Part shown: one piece after another, positions 11,732 to 21,717 of the stretch | Position numbering within the stretch: the first letter of the stretch is position 1 | How the letters are laid out: every line of letters begins with the position of its first letter | Source: Heterobasidion occidentale | Taxonomy: Eukaryota; Basidiomycota; Agaricomycetes; Russulales; Bondarzewiaceae | NCBI GenBank assembly: GCA_039111635.1 | Contig: JBCAQO010000001.1 | Location: forward strand, 3,658,001 to 3,722,000 | Reading direction: 5' to 3' | Length of the DNA stretch: 64,000 nt | Made by a program: the position numbers and the translations under genes | The notes under the pieces: model-generated | What the model was told of the DNA's origin: nothing | Seen by the model: the letters and a program-made list of their open reading frames with translations, nothing else | Databases searched by the model: none

Positions 11732-12572
11732 TGTTAGGACCACGTCCTAACACGTGCTTCGCACGTGAGTAGATGGGCTGGTCAAGTGCTTTGGACTTGC
11801 TGCAGACTTGGACAGATCCCCTTGACTCCCTTTGATTTACATGCTCTGCATGAACAGTTACTTACAGTTCCTACTTCTTGATGCGAACAGACTTTGGTTC
11901 CTGGTTCCTAGTTCCTGGTTCCTGATCGATTACGATGTGCCTCGGTATTTCATATGATGTGGACAGACATTAGTGCCCCAGTACTATAGTTAGATCAATG
12001 ACACATCTTAGCTTACGGATCTCGATCGTTGACTTCAGTACCTGAGAAGCGCACAGACCAGATCGCGATCCTGCCCTAGATACTTCTTTGTATATTTAGC
12101 CGAGATGAGCTTCTAAGAAGCTCAGCTCGTTCACCTGTAATACACTCAATCTCTGCACTGCACCCGGTGTCTGGCTACCTTCCTAGCCCACGCTTCGTGA
12201 TCTCTGTCAGATCTGAGAAACTCTTACACGGTCTAACGAAGCACTGGACTCGTCTCCCTTCCCTCCCCTCCCTCTACTCATCCACTTCTATACCAGGTTA
12301 GCTGCCTTCCGTGTTCTCAGTTGGACACCCCCTCGTGTCATCTGTTGGACAGGAGAAGATCATCCGGTTCCTCCTCATCATCGAGAAACCTCGAAGATCA
12401 CCTTCTCAATCTCTTCGAGAACAAAGCCGACAGCGACCCCGAGTTCCTCGAAAGAGCCCAACGACGATCCATCGTCTTCATCCATTGGAGTCTACGACTA
12501 TACGAACCAGTGGAGGTTTAGCCTAGGGACCCCTTCGTGCATAGGTGCACGTGATAGGTCTCTGACCTAACA
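11732..12572 (+). repeat. 3' LTR of G1
   Basis: TGTTAGGACC to CCTAACA, 841 bp, aligned end to end with the 5' LTR. It keeps the TATA box at 12091 and AGCTCGTTCA at 12124-12133, and has a short run of TTCCTGG-like repeats near 11890-11930 that is reduced in the other LTR. Confidence 0.92.
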
Positions 12573-12627
12573 ACAGCAATGCATGTGATTGTTTGGCGCC
12601 AAGGGATGCTCATACATGCATTAGTTG

Positions 12628-13326
12628 CTGGCAGGTTTGGAACCTCAGTCCCAAGATGACAAAGATGGGGGCGCTGAAGATAAGAATATTGGGCTGGTTC
12701 AAGGGCCTGCTATCTTCTCTTCTATGAAGCTTGTGAGAACACCTGGTGAGGCTCAGAGTTTCCTATCCTATTGTCTTGGTACTAACAATTCTCATAAAGT
12801 GCACCTATCCACAAACACTTCTATCACTAGCACAGTACATCAATGAACCCTAGTTTCAGAACTCCTCCAACAATTCTTATACAACCAGATAAATCCGATG
12901 CAGAGCTTCATTTACACAAGTTCCTCTTGCTTGTCCTGATTTCAATGGCCATATTGCCATTTTTTATTCTGCAGTTGCGCATTTTTACGCTCCAAGCAAT
13001 CTCTGCAGCATTGGTGGTATGTATCAAGAACAAATCTAATCAAACCCAAGCTGGTATGAGCAGTATGCATGGTGTGACACTGTGTTTGTTGAAACAGATG
13101 TCAACTTACCAGGTATGTGAGGCATGGTTGTTGGTAGGGTCTATATGTTTTTTTCTTTTACTTTTCAAGATACCTATTATCCATGTGTACTAGTACATTG
13201 GTTTGTCCCTATCCACAACAGACCTGACAAGACAACTGGAATGCGGGTTGTTTGCCCCAAGTTAGATGCTGATGGCACCAATAGCATGGCTACAATTCAC
13301 CTTGACTGCATTGCACTGTTATGCTA
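12628..13326 (+). pseudogene. C-terminal fragment of a Plavaka-like transposase gene
   Basis: Pieces in two frames give a pattern I know from basidiomycete Plavaka/CACTA-like transposon proteins: LLQQFLYNQINP, then CPDFNGHIAIFYSAVA, HFYAPSNLCSIGGM, CDTVFVETDVNLPGM, VGRVYMFFSFTF, YYPCVLVHWFVPI and TTGMRVVCPKL, ending IHLDCIA. The order of these motifs matches the conserved tail of that family. There is a frame change near 12890, an in-frame TAA near 13042 and a TGA near 13115 in the context GM-stop-GM, where an Arg codon CGA is expected. The catalytic part of the protein is not present. The right end is cut by the LTR starting at about 13318. The family name rests on remembered motif order and should be checked by search. 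Confidence 0.55.
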
Positions 13327-13874
13327 GCAATGGCTCTGCATGCAAAAACACAACACAAAACACACTACTAAACATGGGGTAGGTGGAGAGCTGACTTTAC
13401 TACAATATCAAAGGACCTTTGTGAGTTGTGAGACAGGGTGTGAAATACGTACTACGAGATATTAGAATATCAAATGAGGTGACATGAGGTTGTGCGAGGC
13501 ATGTGCGAGAGATATCAAGATGTGCTTGATATACTGAGGTCACGCAAGAATACTCTCATGTGATACAAGGTGGTAGATCATAGATCAAAGGCACAATCAA
13601 CCAAGGTAACTTTAAGGGCAGCGATGAAGGCCCTGACAATAGAGGCAACAAAGGTGGCAAGAGAGGGATCAATTGAGACACGAGCAATGTTGATAAGACA
13701 CAAAACAAGCAAGATCTTCTTGCAAAGTTGAGCTCTAAACAAAAGGGTGTTTAAAACTGGTATATTGTAGTGTCGTAGGCAGGTATTTATAGTAAGTCAA
13801 AGTAAGTATAGTAAATGCGAGATCATAAGGTAAAGTAGGTTGATATTGTGCAAAGACCGTAATATAGAAAGATA

Positions 13875-14637
13875 GCATCTGGAAAAACCTCCTCTCTTAA
13901 TTAGATCTAATTATTCAAAATGCTAATCTGAGCTAATTAGAATAATTATCTATAATCAACTTTATAATTAAATTTTAATTAAGGTAACATTGTCTATACT
14001 ACTACAGTCCCATTGAAATCTATGACCAAATTACAATTTTACACATCCCAAATCCAAATTGTGTGAGTGCTACAATTTTATTTTTAGTGTATTATTTATT
14101 TTCCATTACTTTAATATATTATTACCTGGTGCCTAAATTCAAATATCAAAAGCCCTGATTTTTATGGTATTTATTGACCCCTTTATATATGGGATAGATG
14201 AAAGATAAATGTGTAATAAATCAGAAATGTTGAGATTGCCTTATTTATACTATCATATTTAAGTTACTAGGTAAATAACTTAGACTTTGTGGCTCAGTGG
14301 TTTAGAGCACTAGTCCAGGGTATATAGGCATGAGGTTGTTGGTTCAACTCTGGTGATAGGCAAGTTCATTACAAGATATGACTTGAGTTTGATTAGTAAG
14401 CTCTATGGGCACTCTGTGGTTAAAGGTGTAGTAATAGTAGAAGGATCATAGGACTTGGTTGATTACTATTTTTCCGAAAATCCATATGACAAATTAGCTC
14501 TAATCAGCTCTAATTAGACCTTTTAATTTTAGAATTAGAAAAGGGGGTAAGCTAAAAATCCTGAATGATAATTGGCAAAAATTTAGCTAGATTTATGCTT
14601 AACTATGGTTAATTTGGTGTGGAGCTTTTCTCTGATG
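13875..14637 (+). mobile_element. AT-rich non-coding element with TIRs and TA duplication (MITE-like)
   Basis: A 763-bp AT-rich block interrupts an LTR whose other copies read straight through (GAAAGATAAAGAAAAACC). Here the LTR reads GAAAGATA, then the insert, then TAAAGAAAAACC, so TA is duplicated. The insert begins GCATCTGGAAAAACCTCC and ends GGAGCTTTTCTCTGATG, imperfect inverted repeats of about 18 bp. No coding capacity is seen. A second copy lies in inverse orientation at 56459-57143 with the same TIR type. TA duplication and TIRs fit a Tc1/mariner-type MITE. Confidence 0.7.
14286..14372 (+). repeat. tRNA-like segment inside the MITE-like element
   Basis: TGGCTCAGTGGTTTAGAGC resembles a tRNA D-arm with A box (GCTC pairs with GAGC). 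About 45 nt later GGTTCAACTCT resembles a B box. Acceptor and T stems do not pair well, so it is not a functional tRNA gene. The second copy of the element lacks the A-box half but keeps GGTTCAACTTTGG. A tRNA-derived SINE head captured in the MITE is one reading. Confidence 0.4.
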
Positions 14638-15166
14638 TAAAGAAAAACCATGTATAAAGGTGCTTGTAGACCACAAGGTTCTGTCGCACCACAGTTAAGA
14701 GACAAAGCAATATTTAGTAAAGAAATGTAGTGGCAAGACAAGGTAAACTCTAGAAGGGATGAGAAGAAGTGGATCATGAGACCTATACTGCCCAATAGGT
14801 GCATGCGATAAAGCTTGCTACAATATCGCACTATAGAGCTGCTTGTGGTGCTGCCCTTGTGGTCGATGCTTGCAAGGCATATAATGAGAGCTTGGCAAGG
14901 CCTTTATGGGTGTGGTGGGCTCAAGGACATCATACAATATGTATGGGGAATAAGTGAGATGATGCAGGGTAATGACCATGGTGCACAAGAAAGACTATGT
15001 CAGCCCAAGACCATAATGCCAAGCTTGTAGAGATTGTCGGAGGGAATCATGCTAGGCTGTGGGACCACCTGGTGGTGTCTGGGGTACTCCATGAGATCAG
15101 TGTGCTAGTGCTTGTAGAAGTGAAAAAATGGGGGCCTTGGCGCTTAGAGAGGTGGCACGCTGATCA

Positions 15167-15599
15167 TCTTCCTCCCTACTAATATCCTGACTGTCCTCAG
15201 TCAGTCCCATACCATACCATGTGACCTAGTGGCTAAGCAGTGGCTGAGATGCACATGCATTGTAGAAGTTGGCTGTGCCTGGTAGTGTCAATCTATAGCG
15301 TGGGAGTGTAGCATTGGCAAGAGGCGGTAGAGGGGGTGGTCACGTGATCTGGTGGCTGCAATGGCAAGTAGCAAAGGTGTGGGCAGGGAAAGGTAGGATT
15401 GTGGCATTGGCAAGATATGGAGGCTGTCTCTGTGGCCCAGAGTGAGGGCCACCGTGCCAATGTGGCTAGTGCTTACACTTGTTTGGTCAGGGATATGCGT
15501 CACCCAAGTCCAACTCATCATTTGCCTCTATTGTCCTTTAGTGTGCCTCCTGCTCCCAATCCTGCTCTCTCTATCACTCCCTTGGCTTCCATAACATAT
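15167..15599. other. G3 region between polypurine tract and antisense gene
   Basis: Starts with the complement of the polypurine tract and the conserved GACTGTCCTCAGTCAGTC block that also occurs at 18662-18700. The rest has no gene that I can support. By position it would hold the promoter of the antisense gene. Confidence 0.5.
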
Positions 15600-18153
15600 C
15601 CCTTGTCAAGTCTTTTGTCCTGATCAATTCCTCCTCTCTTCCCTCTTTGAGCTTGTCACATTCGCCCCTGAGCACCCAGCCAACATGGCCGCCTTCCTGT
15701 CCTGGGGGCAGCACTTTTCCATGATCTTGGTATGCCTCTGCCATTTACTCTCTTTCTCTTCCTGCTGACCTTCCTCTAGACTCGCCTCAAGACCACTGAT
15801 AGATACGCCCCTCAATCTGCGCTCGTGCCACTCTTGGACCGTGCCAAGGATGTGCTAGAGACCTATGTGACTGATGACTGGTTGGAATAAGGCTCCCACA
15901 TTCTGTGGACTCAGGCGACTTAGCACAATAAAGACCTTCAGGTAGTGGTGGCATCTGCACAGGCGGTGGCAGAGGAGACTCAGTGGTTGGAGGCAGCCCA
16001 ATGTGCCGCCAATAAAAAAGCATGGAGATTTGAGGAATAGTGAGTAGCCAAGGTGGAACACATGCGTCTTGTGGCTGTGGCCAAGGCTGAGTGGGTTACA
16101 AATAAGGAGCATGCCAGGTGCAAGGCAGAAGAAGAAGCACAGAGAGTCAAGAAGCAGCAAGTGGCCGAGGTAGAATGCTGATGAGCGTGCACTTGCTCTG
16201 GGGGCCAAGGGAGGTATTAGAGAGCTGGGAGATAGGAGCTGAATAACCCCGGAAAAGTACCAAAGATGCTAGCTTAGGCCAAAGACAATTGGCTCTAACC
16301 TAAATGATACCAAATACCAAAGAATGTTTGGCAGCAGCTTGGTCAGTTTGCGCATAGTTTATGTGCTTACTGTCACCATACAGGAGTCAGCACAAGAGCC
16401 TTACAATGTCCTATTATGGTGTCAGAACTAGGCAGGCCAATCGGCCAATGTTATTTATAGCCAGTTAATTCTTATCTCTTATCTTTACGATCCCCACATG
16501 TTTGGTCAAACACAATCTTGTACCATTGCTTGGCCACTCATTTGGCAATTACTCTTATTTCTTGTTTGATATTTTACTTAGAGGCCCTGTTTACTATAAA
16601 AACCTACACATGACTCTGGAATAGACCAGATTTTGCACCCCACAGCTCAGAGTTTAGTCATACTTATCTTAACCATCAAAATTGTCTTTGTCAACTTTTG
16701 AAAACTTGTCACTGTTGCCATTCTGGCCCTTGTTTGGTCATGTCTCTGATCTTCCCTCGTATATTGTCAGAGCTTTATGTGGCTCTTGAAGCACACAGTT
16801 TCAGTTGCAGCACTGCCTCTCTTCGCCGTTGAACCATCTAACACAGTTACCAACCAAACATTTGGTCGATCTTTGGTGTAGTCCTAAACTATTTGAGTGC
16901 TTTAAACTCATCATTTCTATTGATTCTCAGTATGCCCTTATCTTCTAAAGTCTGTGCTAATGATTCCTTGTGTATCAGATACTAGCTCCTGCCTACTCTT
17001 TACTAGAGGTTGTTTTAGTGTTGTGCTTGGCATTTAGAGATGCCTCTAGCATATCAATACACCTGGCATGAGGTGGACGAGGCGTGGCTGTGTAGCCGCA
17101 ATTTTGCCATTGTGGCCCTCTTTGTGTGTAGGGAGATCTCACAGGTGGAGAGCGAGCAGTGGTTGGCAGAGCCACTGGATGGGGAGTGCACAGTGGATAG
17201 GGAAATCAAGATGGCAGTGCCCATCTTACGGATAGGCGACTTGGTTGATGCCTTGTGGGCATTGACTGCAGCGCTGTCAGTGCGAGGGGACAGTCTGGTC
17301 CCTTTGGGTGCCGGGTTGTTTCTTCTTGGTGTCAAGGAGGTTGTTGTCCCGGTCGATTGGAAGGGGAAGCAGCGGGCGCCACCAGCACGTATGTCAGTGA
17401 TGTTGTCCACCCAGCTACAGGTGGAGGCCAACAAGGAGGTGGAGGAGCACACTTCCAAGTGTCAGCACAAGACTGGGGGTTATCTGATTGTGCCTGGCAA
17501 TTTGCCTGCAGGGGCCCAGCAGGTGTGCCTCTTCCCTTTTCTCCCTGCCTTTCTTGCTAATCCTCTTCTAGGCTGAACCTCCCTGCTCCTATTGCATCCA
17601 CTTTGTTACTCCCTTTGTCTGTATCTAAGTCCCCGGTGACACCACCCACTGCGTCAAGTGCTGTTGTGATTGCAAGTCCTACGATGGTCCACAGCCATGA
17701 ACCAAGCTCCTTGCTTCTTGCTCCCCCCCCTCCTCGCGCTATGCACATTCCATCCTCCCCTGTTCCCGCTTCCTCTTAGGTGCCTCCTCCTTCTCAGGCG
17801 ACCCTCCCTCCCTCTCAGGCAACCCTTCTTCCTATGCTTTCGTCCTCCTCACATGTCCTATCCTCCTCAACTCTTCCTTCCTCCTCACAGACCTTTGCCT
17901 CCCTATCTCTTGCTTCCTTCAGTCCTCTGGGTTGGCCACTTCTTCTTGTTGCGACGTTGCTCACAATATTGCCATGCTGTGTCTCTGTATGACTTGTACC
18001 AAGAGTGAGTTGTGTCTTCTCCTGGTGGAGCACAAGGCCCAGGGAGCTCTCTTGGCTGAGCTTGCTCATGTTCACGTGTTAATGCCAGAGGGGTCGGAGG
18101 ACAAGAAAGAGGATGGCGAGGGTAGTGTGGAGTTGGTGTGTGACATTGAGTAG
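15600..18153 (+). pseudogene. Antisense gene of G3: coiled-coil and Cys-cluster protein
   Basis: This gene is on the strand opposite to G3 gag-pol. Exon 1 encodes a short N-terminus, and its original ATG is lost. Intron 1 is 15730-15779 (GTATGC to CTCTAG). Exon 2 encodes TTDRYAPQSALVPLLDRAKDVLETY and then Ala/Glu/Arg-rich coiled-coil repeats, interrupted by the LTR at 16179-17056, and resumes with FAIVALFVCREISQVESE and VDWKGKQRAPPA. Intron 2 is about 17526-17573. Exon 3 encodes a Cys-rich cluster, now frame-shifted, then a Ser/Pro-rich run and a last helix ending LAHVHVLMPEG before stop 18153. Both introns occur at the same places in the other two copies. No known family is recognised; the Cys cluster suggests zinc binding. 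Several in-frame stops make it a pseudogene. Confidence 0.65.
16179..17056 (+). repeat. Solo LTR, family B
   Basis: Begins TGATGAGCGTGCAC and ends CTCTAGCATATCA, inserted in the coiled-coil part of the G3 antisense gene. The flanks are ATGC on the left and ATAC on the right, a 4-bp target duplication with one transition. It is 878 bp, shorter and more diverged than other family B copies. The ACTATAAAAACCTACA promoter core is at about 16595. Confidence 0.8.
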
Positions 18154-18660
18154 TCTTGTGGACACTTTAAAATGTAAAATATAAATCTCAACAAAAATGT
18201 AAAAGTACATGTTTCTTGGTTTTAGTAATGTCTATGATAAAATTAGAATAAACACATGAGAAAAGTCTCATCAGGTTCTAAAGATCATCTGGTGAGCAAG
18301 AAATGTCAGAGATAAAGTTTAAAATGTAGTGCTTGCGGGATTGAAGACATCGTATAATAGGGATTTGTTGAAGAGGTCTCGATGGTAAGCGATAATATTA
18401 TAAATGTAATTGAGAGAATATAGAAATTAGGGAAAGCCTCAGTAGATCATTATAGGCATAAAACCCTTCAGTTTTGCACAAATCCAATAAAGCTTGTTAA
18501 TACAACTTGGAAACTGAGAGAAAATGTTGAAGCGTAGGATGTGAGAAATGTCAAAGTAACTGTGCAATATTTGCTAGTCCGAGTCTAGAGTGTGAAAATA
18601 ATTGTAAGCCTACTGTGAGAAAGATTGGAATGTGAGAAATAGGGTATCATAGCTGGTCCT
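18154..18660 (-). other. Spacer between G3 pol and its antisense gene
   Basis: About 500 bp of A/T-rich, non-coding sequence. It aligns in reverse orientation with 29281-29784 of G2, sharing blocks such as AAACCCTTCAGTTTTGC and TAGTCCGAGTCT. It therefore belongs to the element and is not an unrelated insertion. Confidence 0.65.
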
Positions 18661-18702
18661 TCTTCTCCCTACTGAGATCTGGACTGTCCTCAGTCACATC
18701 GC

Positions 18703-19659
18703 CTAGGGTGAGAAGGGTGGCTGGGTGGGCTCATCAGTATTGGATACTGCGTCGACATCCCGCTGCAAAGCTTCATTGTCTGAGTCATCCATCTTGTTGC
18801 CACAGAGGCCCTCCTTGTCAGGATCCTTGTCCTCAGTGGCTTTCATCTCGCTCAGTCACTGAGTAGAAATGTCAAGGAGTGCGTCAAGATTAGGGACATC
18901 AAGCTTCTTACAAGCAAAGTAGAGGATGACATGGAAGGCAGCGATTGGGTGGTCGAGTACCAAGCCATCTAATTCTGCAAGAATATAAGCACCGCCACAA
19001 TTCTGAGGTTGCATCTTGTGGTTCAGGGCTTTCTTGATGGCAGTGTTGTGGAAGAGGACAAGGTCTCCAAGATCAAATTTAAATGCTCAAATTGTCACCT
19101 AGTGGTCGGTCTTGAATTGGATGGCAGCTTTAACTTGTGCTACAATGTCGGAGGTGTGGAGACGAGCAAGGTTAGTGTGCCACTTTTGGAGTGCAATAGC
19201 TCTGCGGGCAATAAGGTTGGTGGTTGACAATATCGTGGATGGTGGTGGAAAGAGGTATATCACTTCAGCTATATTGAGGGGTAGGAGGGGATGAGTTCCT
19301 GTTGGTGCGAAGTATGGTGAGCAACCTATGTAATGCCAGACAGTGATGCAATTGGCCCAAAAAACAAATGGTGTTGCTCTATTCCACCTCAACTGATCCC
19401 CATCAACTGCCTTAAAGAGAGCTTGTCGGACCTCAAAATGCGGCCTCTCAACAATGCCGTTGGCATGAGAATTGTAGCCCAATATTTAAATGTGCAAGAT
19501 GTGGTACTTCTTGGTGAGATGGGTGAGGGCTTTGACGAAGGCTGGCCCGTTGTTGGAGACAATCTCAACAAGGGTGCCCCAGCAATAGAGAATGCCCTTG
19601 AAGATCCAGTCAGCAAGGGCAGCACTGGTCTTGTTGTAGAGCATGCGGAACTCAGGGTA
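18703..19659 (-). pseudogene. pol: G3 pol, C-terminal part of integrase
   Basis: The minus strand encodes the end of the integrase in the same order as G2: the segment after the H1 site, TLVEIVS-like sequence, then NGIVERPHFEVRQALFKAV with the catalytic Glu, then FVFWANCITV, YIGCSPYFAPTGTHPLLPL, TTNLIARRAIALQKW, and the acidic tail ending before the polypurine block at 18662-18700. There are several frame changes. The N-terminal half of the same gene continues at 38366 on the far side of H1. Confidence 0.8.
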
Positions 19660-19776
19660 ATGCAATATCTAGCCTCGTGATTACTAGGCGGAATGAGCTG
19701 TTGGGCTTTTAATACCATGGCTTGTTTTCCTCAGAGTTGTTACGGCTGACAAAGCCACGTAGGCTCTATACTGCCT

Positions 19777-19839
19777 GGGCACACTGGTGGCCCTTTTGGG
19801 GGGCCCCGCCAAATGTGTGATTCGACTTAGTCAAATTTT
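19777..19839 (+). repeat. H1 left inverted repeat, conserved core
   Basis: Starts GGGCACACTGGTGG and continues GGCCCCGCCAAATGTG and GATTCGACTT. By eye 54 of 63 positions match the reverse complement of 38217-38279. The outer 107 bp (19670-19776) are less conserved between the two ends. Confidence 0.85.
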
Positions 19840-19948
19840 TGTGAATTTCCGTGCCTCTCTTGCTTCACCCTAGCTGTACACTCCCTATCAACCACAGAAG
19901 ACAGATTTCTCATGTACCTATAGCTAGATAGATACAAATGTATATAAT

Positions 19949-20287
19949 TTATTTTCTGTTAGCATGATCCTTCAACTGAGAGCCCACAATGTGCGGCTCT
20001 GTTGGGCCTTGCAAAGAGGTTGAGGGTGGTGTTGGAGCAACTTGAGGGATGGAAGGGTGCCACGAAGCAGGTATGGCCATGGGATATTGACCCTATAATC
20101 CATAACCCTGGTGTGTAGGTGCGGGGGAAGGCTGTACTGGAGCCCATGATTGCGCAGCATACAAGTAAAATGGGGATTGTACCCAGTTTGCAGTAGAGGT
20201 AGGTGTGGGAGTGGGCAGTGTACCTGGCAGCCCATTCAATGGCACTGATGAGCAGTGCTTGCAATAATACAATTGCCGAGGCGCCAT
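19949..20287 (-). pseudogene. H1 Pro-rich ORF with a CxxC motif
   Basis: From ATG 20287 the frame encodes MAPRQLYYCKHCSS, followed by a Pro/Thr/Gln-rich low-complexity chain and a basic end before TAA 19949. One in-frame TAG (20093-20095) interrupts it. Upstream of the ATG the same frame continues as Pro-rich sequence broken by TGA codons, so the original protein may have been longer and could even be the low-complexity tail of the helicase. I do not recognise a domain. Its place inside the H1 ends makes it part of that unit. Confidence 0.45.
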
Positions 20288-20420
20288 GTTGACAAATGGC
20301 CCTTGAACGGAGTTGCTTTGTGGGTTAGGTACTGCATGAATAGGTGGCTGCTGGGGTTCGAGGTGTCAATTCTCAGGTATTGTTGGACACTGGAGTGTTG
20401 GGCATGGCACCGCATCATTA

Positions 20421-20801
20421 TCACTTGTGTGTGGGCTCCCCATGCACAGTCATGAAGGATACGGAGGACATGGATTCAGGTGGTGATGACGGCACAGGTG
20501 GCGGGTGTGAGGGATGGACAATCGACCCCAAAAGTGGGTCACTCTCTGGTGAATGGGGTCTTTTGCGGTTAGTGGAGGCTCCAGTCAACATGAGCGCTAG
20601 AATAACTCACAATATGTCATCTCCATAAGCGCTCTAGTGAACCCAGTTTGAAGCTAGGAAACACTCAATGGCTGTGGTGGTGAGGGGTTTCTTGATGGAG
20701 GATAGGCGCAAGATCACCTCGTCAGGCAGTATGCATGCGGGGGTTAGATAGGCATGTCCCGTGCGTGATGCCTCAATGCCTTCTCACCAGGTCTTGAGCA
20801 C
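20421..20801 (-). pseudogene. Distal exon of the H1 RecQ-like helicase
   Basis: Removing G2 and one copy of its 4-bp duplication joins the helicase reading frame at 32788 to this stretch without a frame change. The joined codons read VHALKTW, a TGA, then EGIEASRTGHAYLTPA, CILPDEVILRLSSIKKPL, and further on ASNWVH and YGDDIL. The stops are TGA and TAG codons where CGA and CAG would restore sense. The pattern of a helical C-terminal domain ending in a NWV and YGDDIL segment is what I expect in fungal RecQ-like proteins of this type. Confidence 0.7.
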
Positions 20802-21695
20802 TGATGAGCACGCCACCTCTCTAAGCGCCGAGGCCCTGTTTTCGAGTTCTACAAGCGCTAGCATGCTGACCTCATTGAGTACCCCAGTCACTGCCAGACG
20901 CTACTGCAGTCTAGCGCAAGTCCCTCCGATGTCCATCATGAGCAATATCATGGTCGTGGGCTGTCACAGTCTTTCTCAAGCACCTTGGTCATCACCTGCA
21001 GCATCTCGTCCCTCTCCCATATGATCACATGACAACCTAGAGCCTATTGCACTAACTGTGACACCACCAAGCTCTCAACATATGCCTTGACAAGGTTGAC
21101 CATGAGGGCATCACCGCGGGCAGCTCCGTGGCACGGTATGGCAGCAAGCTTTATCAAGGGCACCTATTGGATAGTACAGAACCTCGCGGTCTTCAAGTAT
21201 CTCTGCACATGGTTTTCTTTTATCTTTCTATAATACGGTCTTGGCATGATATCAACCCATTCTACCTTACGAGCTCATGGTTACTCAACCTTTCTCAATT
21301 TACTATAAAAACCTACTTACGATGCTGCAATACATCAGTTTTGAACACCCCTCTGTTTAGAGCACAACTTCGCAAGATCTTGCTCGTATTGTGTCCACAT
21401 CAACCTCGCTTCTAACCCGCTTGATTCAACTCTTGTTGTCTCTATCGTCAGGGCCTTCGTTGCTGCCCTTGAAGTCCTTGGTTCACTCACTAGCGATATC
21501 GCTACCGTCACGTGCGAGAATAATCTTGCATCACCTCGCTCGATATCAAGCAACACCGCGTGTGTATCTTGCGCCCCACCTTGTAACTCACTAAGGTCCT
21601 TCAATATTCCAGTAAAGTCAGCTCTCCGCCCACCCCATGTTTAGTGGTGTGTTTTGTTGTGTGTTTTCGTATGCAGAGCCATTGCAAGCGCACCA
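20802..21695 (+). repeat. 5' LTR of G2 (family A)
   Basis: Starts TGATGAGCACGCC and ends GCAAGCGCACCA (the last TCA changed to CCA). TATAAAAA is at 21304. It differs from the 3' LTR almost only by transitions; the differences cluster in the first third and last third, while the middle (about 21060-21340) is nearly identical. Confidence 0.9.
21304..21311 (+). promoter_or_regulatory. LTR promoter TATA box of G2
   Basis: TATAAAAA within ACTATAAAAACCTAC. The same core is present in all well preserved family A and family B LTRs, in the sense orientation of each. Confidence 0.6.
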
Positions 21696-21698
21696 TTT

Positions 21699-21715
21699 TG
21701 GAGCCCACCGCGAGG
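21699..21715 (+). other. Candidate tRNA primer-binding site of G2
   Basis: TGGAGCCCACCGCGAGG begins three bases after the LTR. It starts with TGG, as expected for pairing with a tRNA 3' CCA end. The same TGGAGCCC follows the G3 5' LTR on the minus strand near 46610. The tRNA is not identified. Confidence 0.45.
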
Positions 21716-21717
21716 GG

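Larger units (their letters stand above)
2241..12572 (+). mobile_element. G1: near full-length Ty3/gypsy chromovirus, decayed
   Basis: G1 is bounded by LTRs of 846 and 841 bp that both start TGTTAGG and end CCTAACA. The order inside is primer-binding site, gag, protease, RT, RNase H, integrase, chromodomain, an extra ORF, a polypurine tract and the 3' LTR. The gag frame and the pol frame are offset by one. The chromodomain and the self-complementary primer site place it with Tf1/sushi-type chromoviruses. It cannot move itself: gag has four in-frame stops, pol has several stops and frameshifts, and the integrase core has an internal deletion. The flanking bases (AGTAT on the left, ACAGC on the right) do not form a clear target duplication, which may mean recombination between two copies. 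Confidence 0.92.
13318..15166 (-). repeat. 3' LTR of G3 (family A), split by a MITE
   Basis: Minus-oriented family A LTR. On the plus strand it begins with GCTAGCAATGGCTCTGC and ends GGCGCTTAGAGAGGTGG followed by CACGCTGATCA. The next bases, CTTCCTCCCTACT, are the complement of the polypurine tract, which fixes this as the 3' LTR of G3. The element at 13875-14637 interrupts it at a TA dinucleotide. It contains the complement of the ACTATAAAAACC promoter core near 13780. Confidence 0.8.

Noticed and set aside
2241..12572. 5-bp target duplication for G1
   Set aside because: The flanks AGTAT and ACAGC do not match, and shifting the ends by a few bases does not help.
14286..14372. Possible functional tRNA gene
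   Set aside because: A-box and B-box like segments are present, but acceptor, anticodon and T stems do not pair and the second copy lacks half of it.
21128..21415. ORFs of 60-100 codons inside LTRs (also 32220-32516, 25345-25705, 50145-50538, 62971-63312)
   Set aside because: They recur only because the LTRs are repeated; they cross promoter elements, lie in several frames and show no protein family.
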